Source of the DNA: Deltaproteobacteria bacterium
Lineage (GTDB): Bacteria; Myxococcota; B64-G9
Assembly (NCBI GenBank): GCA_003647095.1
Contig: QMME01000033.1
Coordinates: 1 to 18,123 of the forward strand
Direction: 5' to 3'
DNA: 18,123 nt
This document shows positions 1-6,285 of this stretch, piece after piece. The notes under the pieces were generated by a model. That model saw nothing but the letters and a program-made list of their open reading frames with translations. It made no database searches and was not told the DNA's origin. The translations under genes and the position numbers were made by a program. Position 1 is the stretch's first letter; the number at the start of each line of letters is the position of its first letter.

Positions 1-1
1 C

Positions 2-412
2 GGCCAGCCCATCAACCGCTTCCAGGGGGTGAACTTCCGGGTGGCGGATTCCATAACCCGGCTGGATGCCGCCCGGGCGCTGGTGTGGCTGGCGGCCCGC
101 CAGGCCGACAGCGGCTCCGATCCCCGGCGGCTGGTTTCCGAGGCCAAGAAATTCGCCACCCAGGCCTGCTGGGACAGCGTCAACGATGCCATGCAGGTGA
201 TGGGCGGCATCGGCTATACTCACGTCTATCCCATCGAGAGGTTCCTGCGCGATGCCCGGCTGGCACTGATCTGGACCGGCACCAACGAGATCATGAACCT
301 GCTCATCCAGCACGAGTACTACCGGGAGCTGGCCCGGCTGGGACCGGCGGGCCGCGACGTGGAGGCCGATGCCGTGGCGGAAAGCGGCGAGGCGGAAAAG
401 GTGTTCGAATAG
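2..412 (+). CDS. Acyl-CoA dehydrogenase, C-terminal part (5' end outside window)
   Basis: This is the last 136 codons of an acyl-CoA dehydrogenase, a cytoplasmic FAD enzyme that introduces the alpha-beta double bond into acyl-CoA thioesters. The visible part is the C-terminal helical domain. The family signature MGGIGYTHVYPIERFLRDAR is followed by IWTGTNEIMNLLIQ, which normally contacts FAD across the subunit interface. At the position where medium- and short-chain enzymes carry the catalytic Glu (YEGT), this protein has Thr (WTGT). Long-chain and isovaleryl-type enzymes also lack Glu here and take their base from an earlier helix, which would lie outside the window. The chain ends with an acidic tail of about 25 residues. 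The next gene starts 26 bases downstream on the same strand, so co-transcription is possible. The family is certain; the substrate is not. Confidence 0.93.
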   Translation, partial: GQPINRFQGVNFRVADSITRLDAARALVWLAARQADSGSDPRRLVSEAKKFATQACWDSVNDAMQVMGGIGYTHVYPIERFLRDARLALIWTGTNEIMNLLIQHEYYRELARLGPAGRDVEADAVAESGEAEKVFE

Positions 413-438
413 CCGGTTCAACGAACGGGGCACTGGCC

Positions 439-2634
439 ATGGCCGAGAACAACGAAGTCGAATCGTTGCGCCAGCGGGTGGCGGAGCTCGAGCGGCAGCT
501 GGCCGAGGAACGCGAGGAGTTCGAGTGGGATCTGAAGGCGGCGCGGGAAAGCGCCGAGGCCACGGTACAGAAGCTGGAGAGGCAACTGGCCGACTTGCAG
601 CAGGGCAAGGGTGCGGACGAAGACGCGGAACTGCTGGCCCGGCGGGCCATGAAGGCCGAGCGGCGCGTGTCCGAGCTGGAATACGAACTGCGCAAGCTCA
701 AGAAGGAACCGCGGCGGGCCAGCCAGAAGGACGATTCCTTCCTGCGCCAGCGGGCCGAGGAGGCGGAGCGGGAGCGGGAAGAGCTGCGCAAGCGGCTGCG
801 CTCGGTGGAACGGGAACTGGGCGAGTCCCGGGAGGCGTTGCGCCGCGAGCAGGAGCAACGCCAGCGGCAGGAACGCGAGCTGGCCGAGCTGGCGGCCAGC
901 TCCTCGGAAAAGGCCGCTGCCGCGGGCGAGGCCGAACAGCTGCGGCGACGTCTGGAAGAGGTGCAGCAGCAGCTGCACCAGAAGGAAGAGCGCATAAGCG
1001 AGCTGGCCAGCGAGCTCAACGAGTTGTCCGCGGCCGATAGCGAGCGTGGCCGCCTGGCCGAGGAACGGCAGCGCCTGCAGCAACAGCTGCAGGAGACCCG
1101 GCAGCGGGTGGAACAACTCCAGAAGCTCGATGAAGATCACGTGGAGAAGATTGCCGAGCTGAGCAAGCGGGCCGAGCAGGCGGAAAACGAGCTGGCCCGC
1201 CTGAAGATGGCCTCCGGGCAGATGATGGAGCAGCGCGAGCGGGAAACCGAGAGGCTGAAAAGCGATCTCCAGGAGGCCGAGCGTCGCGATGCCCGGGCCA
1301 GCGAGCAGGTGGAGGAGATGCAGCGCAAGCTGCAGCAGCTCCAGCTGGAGATGGAGCAGGTAAAGTCGGAACGCGACCAGGCGGTTGGCGAGTTGCGACT
1401 CCTGCGCGACCGGCAGACCACCCAGGTGTCACCGGTGCCGGAAGCGGCGGCCGGCGCCGCTACGGATCCCTTCGAAGAGAGCACCGTCAAGGCGCCCATG
1501 CCCGCGGGAGCGGCCACGGAATCCGCCCGGAGCGAGACGGTGCGCGACGGGGTTCCCCTGGGTGCCGCGGCGTCTTCCGGGCAGGAGCAACAGGCACCAC
1601 CGCCGCCGCAGGCGGACGAGTCCCCGGCCGCGGGCGAACCCGAGTCGCCGGTGGAGGCCGGGCCCCTGGATGGGGACGAGGAACGTATCGCCGAGGAATG
1701 GCTGGAGCAACCCGCCGGGCAGGCTGCCGCCGCCGACACTGCCGCGCCGCTCGAAAAGCAGGTTACCGATCCCGCCGGGCAGCCACGGCAGCAGCGCCGC
1801 AGCAAGACCGGCACCGCCATCGTCTCCCGCGAGCGCGAGGAGGGCGGCCAGGAGCAGGTCGATACCGAACCGGTGCCCGGGCAGGAGCGCGCCGCCCGGC
1901 CCCGCCCGGCGGGCGGGGGCAGGAAGTTTCCCTGGGTGGGCGTTTTGGTGGTGGCCGCCGCCGTCGGGCTGGTGGTGGTGGCCTGGCGTTTCTTCCCGGT
2001 CTGGTTCGGCCTGGGAGAGCGGCCGGCCGGCCCGGGCGACGGCGTGGATGACCAGGTGGCGGCCGCCGTCGATGCCGGCTCGCCGGCAACCGCCGACGGC
2101 TCTGCCGCGGCGGCCGACCAGGCCGTCGTTGCTACCGCCGACTCGGCGCCGGCGGCAGAGGAGGAGCAGGCCGTCGACGCCGGTGTCCCGGACGCCTCCG
2201 CCGGCCAGGAGGAGGCGGAGACGGTACCCAGGCCGACGACGGCCCAGCTTCGGCTGCACAAGTCGCTGGCCCGGGATCTGGCACGGAGGCGCTTTGCCCG
2301 GGCGGCCCGGGTGGCCGGCAGGGCTCTGGGCAAGTATCCCCGCGATCCGGTCCTGCACTACCTGCACGGCCGCGCCCTTTTTGCCCTCAGGAAGCGGGAG
2401 CGGGCCCGGCAGGAACTGGAACGGGCGGTGGAGCTGGACGCCGGGCTGGCCCCGGCCCACTACGAGCTGATCGGTGTCTACCTGGTGCAGGGCGACCGCG
2501 AGCGGGCCTGCCGCTCGGCCCGCAAGTTTCTCGAACTGAGCCAGCCCACCAGCCGCCAGGCCCGGGCGGTTCGCCGCAACCTGGGCAAGTGGGGCTGTCC
2601 CCGCGAGCCGACGGCCGGGAATCTCCCGGAATAG
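439..2634 (+). CDS. Coiled-coil / single transmembrane helix / TPR protein
   Basis: I do not recognise a named family. The open frame extends upstream to base 85, but that part overlaps the acyl-CoA dehydrogenase gene. The ATG at 439 (MAENNEVESLRQRVAELER) begins exactly where heptad-like sequence begins, giving 731 residues. Residues 1 to about 325 are a nearly uninterrupted Glu/Arg/Gln/Leu-rich coiled coil. About 170 residues of Ala/Pro/Glu-rich linker follow. A single membrane helix lies at about 496-520 (FPWVGVLVVAAAVGLVVVAW), preceded by an Arg/Lys-rich stretch, which predicts a cytoplasmic N-terminus. After a second, acidic Ala-rich linker (about 520-600), the last 130 residues form TPR-like helices (for example PRDPVLHYLHGRALFALRKR) and would lie in the periplasm. 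The layout suggests a scaffold linking cytoplasmic and periplasmic partners. That role is inference. Several long antisense frames here are shadows of its biased codon use. Confidence 0.85.
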   Translation: MAENNEVESLRQRVAELERQLAEEREEFEWDLKAARESAEATVQKLERQLADLQQGKGADEDAELLARRAMKAERRVSELEYELRKLKKEPRRASQKDDSFLRQRAEEAEREREELRKRLRSVERELGESREALRREQEQRQRQERELAELAASSSEKAAAAGEAEQLRRRLEEVQQQLHQKEERISELASELNELSAADSERGRLAEERQRLQQQLQETRQRVEQLQKLDEDHVEKIAELSKRAEQAENELARLKMASGQMMEQRERETERLKSDLQEAERRDARASEQVEEMQRKLQQLQLEMEQVKSERDQAVGELRLLRDRQTTQVSPVPEAAAGAATDPFEESTVKAPMPAGAATESARSETVRDGVPLGAAASSGQEQQAPPPPQADESPAAGEPESPVEAGPLDGDEERIAEEWLEQPAGQAAAADTAAPLEKQVTDPAGQPRQQRRSKTGTAIVSREREEGGQEQVDTEPVPGQERAARPRPAGGGRKFPWVGVLVVAAAVGLVVVAWRFFPVWFGLGERPAGPGDGVDDQVAAAVDAGSPATADGSAAAADQAVVATADSAPAAEEEQAVDAGVPDASAGQEEAETVPRPTTAQLRLHKSLARDLARRRFARAARVAGRALGKYPRDPVLHYLHGRALFALRKRERARQELERAVELDAGLAPAHYELIGVYLVQGDRERACRSARKFLELSQPTSRQARAVRRNLGKWGCPREPTAGNLPE

Positions 2635-2701
2635 ACATTCAGAATAAAATATTTTTATAAGGATCCGAGTGGTTTCTGATGGGATTACAAGGGGAATTAT
2701 G

Positions 2702-2729
2702 TTGAAAATCGGGAATTGATTTACAAAAT
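2702..2729 (+). promoter_or_regulatory. Candidate promoter in an AT-rich gap before the VKOR fusion gene
   Basis: The 139-base gap 2635-2773 is strikingly AT-rich against GC-rich neighbours. It contains TTGAAA (2702-2707), then 16 bases, then CAAAAT (2724-2729), a moderate sigma-70-type pair. The predicted transcript start, near 2736, leaves room for the AGGAGG ribosome-binding site at about 2755-2764 and the ATG at 2774. An AT-only inverted repeat (ATAAAA/TTTTAT) lies further upstream near 2643-2657. I see no hairpin terminator after the preceding gene. Confidence 0.35.
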
Positions 2730-2773
2730 TAACGGTTATGTGGGAAGGGGAAGAAGGAGGAGGAGTCGCTCCG

Positions 2774-4153
2774 ATGAGGAAAGATCATGCCGGCGGATTC
2801 GACGGGGTTGCTCCCTGGCTGGGCCTGGCGCTGGCGCTGCTCGGCCTGGCCACGGCCGTCTACCTGTCGGTGTTGCACTGGCAGGTGCACAACGTTCCCG
2901 GGCACGTGTCCTTCTGCGCCCTGAGCGAGAAGGTCAACTGCGATACCGTGGCCCTGAGCCCGCAGTCCTGGTTGCTGGGGGTGCCGGTATCCACCTGGGC
3001 GGCATTGTACTACCTGCTGTTTGCCTGCCTGCTGGCGTGGGGCTGGCTGCTGCGGCGTCCCCCGTTTCCCCGGCACCTGCTTGCCGCCATGCAGGGGCCG
3101 GCCCTGGGCCTGTCGGTGTACCTGGCCCTGGTGAGTGAGCTGGAGATCAAGGCCCTGTGCATCATGTGCATGACCTGCTACGGGGTGAACCTGTTGCTGG
3201 CACTGCTAACCAGTGCCTGGGCCCGTGTCGGCGACAAGCGTACCTGGCTGGTCGCGGCCGGCTGGCAGTTGTTCGTGGCGCTGCTGGCGGCGGTGTTGTT
3301 TTCCGCCGCCTACCCGGAGCATGCTGGCTCGGCGTTGCTCCTGGCGCTGCAGGGCCTGCTGCTGTTGGCGGCCGCCCTGCTTTTCTTCCTGGCCGGCAGG
3401 CAGCGCCTGGTGACCTGGTTGCGGCACGTTGCCGGTCAGCTGGCCGCGCTGTTCCGTCCCCTGTGGGCCGGTGCGCTGTTGCTGCTGGCGGGCGGAGTGC
3501 TGTCGGCCGGTGCCTGGCTGTCCGGTGATCTGCTGTACAAATCGGTCGAGCGGGTCATGGCCGGAGGCACCGAGGACATTTCCAGCGGCCACACCGAGCA
3601 CGGCCATCCCTGGATCGGCGCCGCCCGGCCCCGGCTGGTCGTCAAGGAATACTCCGATTACCAGTGTCCCTTCTGTCGCAAGGCCCACCTGGCCATTCGC
3701 CAGGTGGTGCGGGAGCGCAAGGACTGGTTGCGGCTGGTGCACGTGCAGGTGCCGCTGGACAACAAGTGCAACCCCATGCTCAAGCGTCCCTTCCACCGCC
3801 ATGCCTGTCGCTGCGCCCTGGCGGCCATCTGCGCCGACGAGCAAGGCGCCTTCTGGAAGATGAACGACCTGCTCTTCGCCGTGCGCTGCAATCTCGACGC
3901 CACCACGCCGGAACGACTGGCGGCCGAGCTGGGGCTCGACGGAAGGCGCTTCCGCCGCTGCCTGGCGGGTGAGCAGGCCCGGGCCCGTCTCTCCGCCGAC
4001 CTGGCCGAGTGTCGCTCGGTGGCCCAGGAATGCCGCGAGGCGGGCCGCAAATTCGGCACTCCCACCTTCGTGGTGGGCAAGCGGGTGGTGGTGGGGGCCA
4101 AGCCGGCCGACTTCTGGAGGAAGCTGGTGGACGAGCTGGCGGCTGAACGCTGA
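2774..4153 (+). CDS. VKOR-family disulfide-forming protein fused to a DsbA-like thioredoxin domain
   Basis: This predicted inner-membrane system makes disulfide bonds in exported proteins. The thioredoxin domain would oxidise substrates and the VKOR domain would reoxidise it, passing electrons to quinone. ATG 2774 was chosen over ATG 2738 because a strong AGGAGG sits just before it; the product is 459 residues. The VKOR domain (about 10-150) has the loop cysteine pair C48 and C56, the following NCDTV...S...GVP signature and the active-site pair C129-I-M-C132. Three extra hydrophobic helices follow (about 155-180, 186-210, 225-252). The periplasmic DsbA-like domain (about 280-459) has C298-P-F-C301 and a cis-proline motif GTP (P430). 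It also carries eight further cysteines (332, 345, 347, 353, 372, 396, 413, 420), whereas classical DsbA has only its active-site pair. The gene ends 13 bases from a convergent gene. Confidence 0.93.
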   Translation: MRKDHAGGFDGVAPWLGLALALLGLATAVYLSVLHWQVHNVPGHVSFCALSEKVNCDTVALSPQSWLLGVPVSTWAALYYLLFACLLAWGWLLRRPPFPRHLLAAMQGPALGLSVYLALVSELEIKALCIMCMTCYGVNLLLALLTSAWARVGDKRTWLVAAGWQLFVALLAAVLFSAAYPEHAGSALLLALQGLLLLAAALLFFLAGRQRLVTWLRHVAGQLAALFRPLWAGALLLLAGGVLSAGAWLSGDLLYKSVERVMAGGTEDISSGHTEHGHPWIGAARPRLVVKEYSDYQCPFCRKAHLAIRQVVRERKDWLRLVHVQVPLDNKCNPMLKRPFHRHACRCALAAICADEQGAFWKMNDLLFAVRCNLDATTPERLAAELGLDGRRFRRCLAGEQARARLSADLAECRSVAQECREAGRKFGTPTFVVGKRVVVGAKPADFWRKLVDELAAER

Positions 4154-4166
4154 GACGCGTCTCCGC

Positions 4167-5540
4167 TCAACTGCCCGGAAAGACGATCTCCACCGTCCGG
4201 GCCTTCTTCACCAGGCGGAAGGGGGGTACCTGGCTGCCGGTGAAATCGAGCACGTAGCGCACGAAGTCCTCGTGCGGTCCCACGCGCACCCGGGTGACGA
4301 AGCCGGTGGGTTGCTGGAAGGTGCGCACCTTGCCGGAATAGCTGGCACCCTTGACATCGACGGCCAGGCGCGGGGGATCTTTCAAGGTGAAGTGCTTCAG
4401 GGTCACCGGGCCGCTGACGGCCAGGATCATGCGCCAGCCATCGGGCTTGCGGGAAAACAGCGGTGGCCCGGAGCTGGCGGGGGTGTCCGGCTGCGGCGAT
4501 GTTGGTTGCCGGGCCGGCGGCTGGACGGCATCGGTCTGCCCGGTGGTCTTGCCGGTCTCCGTCCCGGGTGCCGGCGTTTTTCCGGCCGGGGTGGAGGCAG
4601 CGGCCGCCGAGCCCGAGCCCGGGCCGGGCCCGGTGGCTTGCTCCGCCGGCTGCTGGCCGCTCCCGGCGCCGGCGTCGGCAGGCATGGCCCGGTCCGGCGC
4701 CGGCTGCGACGTGGTGGCTGCCGGCCTGGCGGCGACGGCCTTGACGCTGGAGCCGGCCGGCTGCCGTTGCCGGTCCTTCCCGAAGGGGTTTACCGCCAGC
4801 AGCACCACGAAGGTGACGACCGCCACCGCCAGGACGAACAAGGCGAAGACCAGGAGCCGCTTCCTGGGGGCGGGAGGTGTGGAGAACGTTGCCATCTTGT
4901 CTTCCCTTTCCTGATTGCCCTTTACCGTCGCCAGATCGATCTTCATGGTGGCCGTGGTGGATTCCCGGGGAGGTGAGAGCGCCGGGACGGGATCGGGCGG
5001 AGTGGCGACCCGGGCCGGCGGCGGCGTGGCCAGGGGCTGGGCCGTCTCCGCGGGACCCGGCGAGGGCAGGGGAGTGGTCTTGCGCTCGAGCTGGACGATG
5101 TCGGCGGGCAGGCCGGCATCATCGGTGGCCTCGCCGGCTACCTGGAGCGGCTCCTCGCCCGGGCCCGCATCCGGCTCCTCGAGGACATCGTTGATGAAGG
5201 ATTCGATGCGCCGGCGGGAATCGTCGGGCATGTTCTTGAACTGTACCCCCATGCCCGGCAGGCTGCCGTCCACGGAAACCGGCTCGAAGGGCTTGGTCCA
5301 GACCACCTCGCCGACGTCCACCTTGACCGGTCCGTCGTCGAGATCGAACTCCAGCTCCACCTGCTTGCCGCGGGGCAGGGGGCGATTGGAGCGCAGGAAG
5401 ATGCCTCCCCGGGAGACGTTGGCGGCGAAGACCTCCTGGGCGGAGTTGCTTTCCTTGTCGATCACCTTGACCTTGGAGAAGAAATCCACCCGCGGTTGGC
5501 GACGCTGCTCCTTGCCGTTGCTGTTGCCTTTCCCGGCCAT
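4167..5540 (-). CDS. PilZ-domain / transmembrane / AMIN-domain protein
   Basis: This bitopic protein has a cytoplasmic c-di-GMP-type sensor domain and a periplasmic wall-binding-type domain. ATG 5540 (MAGKGNSNGKEQRRQPR) puts the PilZ motif near the N-terminus and gives 457 residues; the frame stays open for 24 more codons upstream, but these look non-coding. The PilZ domain (about 10-120) keeps both ligand-binding motifs: R13-x-x-x-R17 and N41-x-S43-x-x-G46. A flexible linker follows, then a membrane helix at about 229-250 preceded by RKR. A Pro/Ala/Thr-rich linker of about 110 residues leads to a C-terminal domain (about 367-457) with AMIN hallmarks: a DPPRLAVDV strand, VTRVRVG and VRYVLDF. 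AMIN domains occur in PilQ-type secretins and amidases and bind peptidoglycan or guide localisation. The combination suggests c-di-GMP control across the inner membrane; this is inference. Confidence 0.9.
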   Translation of the reverse strand: MAGKGNSNGKEQRRQPRVDFFSKVKVIDKESNSAQEVFAANVSRGGIFLRSNRPLPRGKQVELEFDLDDGPVKVDVGEVVWTKPFEPVSVDGSLPGMGVQFKNMPDDSRRRIESFINDVLEEPDAGPGEEPLQVAGEATDDAGLPADIVQLERKTTPLPSPGPAETAQPLATPPPARVATPPDPVPALSPPRESTTATMKIDLATVKGNQEREDKMATFSTPPAPRKRLLVFALFVLAVAVVTFVVLLAVNPFGKDRQRQPAGSSVKAVAARPAATTSQPAPDRAMPADAGAGSGQQPAEQATGPGPGSGSAAAASTPAGKTPAPGTETGKTTGQTDAVQPPARQPTSPQPDTPASSGPPLFSRKPDGWRMILAVSGPVTLKHFTLKDPPRLAVDVKGASYSGKVRTFQQPTGFVTRVRVGPHEDFVRYVLDFTGSQVPPFRLVKKARTVEIVFPGS

Positions 5541-5591
5541 GTCCGCGATGGTATTTCGACTTTCCGGCCAGGTCAACGACAACCTGGTTTC

Positions 5592-5620
5592 CCCCAACGT
5601 TGCCAAAAGCAACGTTGGGG
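5592..5620. repeat. Perfect 12-bp inverted repeat, CCCCAACGTTGC with 5-nt loop
   Basis: The left arm CCCCAACGTTGC (5592-5603) and right arm GCAACGTTGGGG (5609-5620) are exact reverse complements separated by CAAAA. Each arm contains the 8-bp palindrome CAACGTTG (5595-5602 and 5610-5617), so the element is also a pair of identical palindromes 15 bp apart. It lies 52-80 bases upstream of the PilZ-AMIN start. Neither strand has a T-run after the stem, which argues against an intrinsic terminator. It could be a two-site operator or a 5'-leader hairpin. Confidence 0.75.
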
Positions 5621-5648
5621 TCTCAGGGTGGACCGGTAGTGGTACGGG

Positions 5649-5676
5649 AGTCTAGAACATGCTTCGCAAACTGCAA
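5649..5676 (-). promoter_or_regulatory. Candidate promoter for the PilZ-AMIN gene
   Basis: Read on the minus strand, TTGCAG (complement of 5671-5676) and TAGACT (complement of 5649-5654) are separated by 16 bases. Transcription would begin near 5641 and give a leader of about 100 nt containing the 12-bp hairpin at 5592-5620. The match to consensus is only moderate. Confidence 0.3.
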
Positions 5677-5752
5677 AAAACCACCAAACGTAAATTCTCT
5701 TGCCGTTGCGCGAAGCGCTGCCGGAACCCGCCAATTAGACCAGCAACACTTC

Positions 5753-5789
5753 AACCCCGCAGTTGCTTGTGCAACTGCAGGGTTTCCTT
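5753..5789 (+). terminator. Terminator-like hairpin in the divergent spacer
   Basis: AACCCCGCAGTTGC (5753-5766) pairs with GCAACTGCAGGGTT (5771-5784) around a TTGT loop, giving 14 positions with a single C/A mismatch. The T-rich stretch TTTCCTTT follows on the plus strand. No T-run follows on the minus strand, so any termination would act on plus-strand transcripts. No protein gene precedes it on this strand after 4153, so it would end a short RNA made from within the spacer. It could instead be an operator for the gene at 5852. Confidence 0.5.
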
Positions 5790-5829
5790 TGACAGTTGCC
5801 TGCCGGAGTTGGTAGGAAGGGCATATAAT
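5789..5829 (+). promoter_or_regulatory. Promoter region of the 5852 gene pair, with perfect TATAAT
   Basis: A perfect TATAAT lies at 5824-5829, 22 bases before the ATG at 5852. Transcription from it would start near 5836, just ahead of the GGAGGA ribosome-binding site at about 5842-5847. No good -35 lies at 16-18 bp spacing. A perfect TTGACA does occur at 5789-5794, but 29 bp away, too far to act with this -10 box. A weaker partner for it is TAGGAA (5813-5818, 18-bp spacer). The -10 box may depend on an activator. Confidence 0.5.
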
Positions 5830-5851
5830 CTCTCGCGTTGCGGAGGACTAC

Positions 5852-6280
5852 ATGTTCACGGGACTGGAATACTGGCTGGGGTTGCTGCTGCTGGCGGCGC
5901 TGGGCGTGCTGGGGGCCTCGAGCGTGATCGTCAAGAAGAAACCCGAGGCCGGGGAACTCATCGACAGGCTGGCCAAGGTGTCCGGCTGGGTAGGGCTGGT
6001 GTCGGCACTGTGGGGGCTGTGGGTGCTGATCGGGGCCCTGCGCACCCTCAGGGTGATCAGCGTATTTCCCCTGCACTGGCTGACCATGCTGGCCACGGCG
6101 GCGGTTCTCATCGGCCTGGGATTCATCTTCGGCTACGGCATGGTCACCACCTACCTCTCGGCGGAGGCCCGCCAGAAGGGTGAGCAGCTGCGCCGCAAGC
6201 TGCTCGGCTACCAGCTGGTGCTGGGCTACGTCTCCCTGGGCCTGGTGGCCTGGTGGCTGTTGCTGCGTTTCGTGTTCTGA
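5852..6280 (+). CDS. Small four-helix inner-membrane protein of unknown function
   Basis: I do not recognise the family. The product has 142 residues and begins MFTGLEYWLG after a clear GGAGGA site. Four hydrophobic segments are visible: about 5-27, 44-66, 73-97 and 118-141. Between the first two is a charged stretch (KKKPEAGELIDRLAK). A polar stretch rich in Arg/Lys/Gln (SAEARQKGEQLRRKLLGYQ) precedes the last helix. With an even helix number and positive charge in the first and third loops, both loops are expected in the cytoplasm. There are no cysteines and no obvious catalytic motif. The next gene begins 5 bases after the stop, so the two are very likely co-expressed and may work together. 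Confidence 0.8.
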   Translation: MFTGLEYWLGLLLLAALGVLGASSVIVKKKPEAGELIDRLAKVSGWVGLVSALWGLWVLIGALRTLRVISVFPLHWLTMLATAAVLIGLGFIFGYGMVTTYLSAEARQKGEQLRRKLLGYQLVLGYVSLGLVAWWLLLRFVF

Positions 6281-6285
6281 AGGTG

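Noticed and set aside
85..438. Upstream extension of the coiled-coil frame to base 85
   Set aside because: It overlaps the acyl-CoA dehydrogenase gene in another frame and translates to Arg/Gly/Pro-rich sequence with no heptad pattern.
303..2460. Long antisense open frames (up to nearly 400 codons) opposite the coiled-coil gene
   Set aside because: They are Ser/Arg/Ala-rich translations of biased GC-rich codons, without ribosome-binding sites or domain features, while the plus-strand frame has clear coiled-coil, membrane and TPR structure.
2738..2773. Earlier ATG for the VKOR fusion
   Set aside because: Its 12 extra residues (MWEGEEGGGVAP) are encoded by the ribosome-binding-site purines themselves; ATG 2774 has ideal spacing from AGGAGG.
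4152..4163. Palindrome GAGACGCGTCTC between convergent genes, considered as a terminator
   Set aside because: The stem is only 4 bp with a 4-nt loop and no T-run follows on either strand.
5600..5815. 71-codon plus-strand frame in the divergent spacer
   Set aside because: It runs through both hairpins, has no ribosome-binding site, and its composition is not protein-like.
5789..5829. TTGACA and TATAAT as one classical promoter
   Set aside because: The spacer is 29 bp, far outside the 16-18 bp range, so the two boxes cannot work as one pair.
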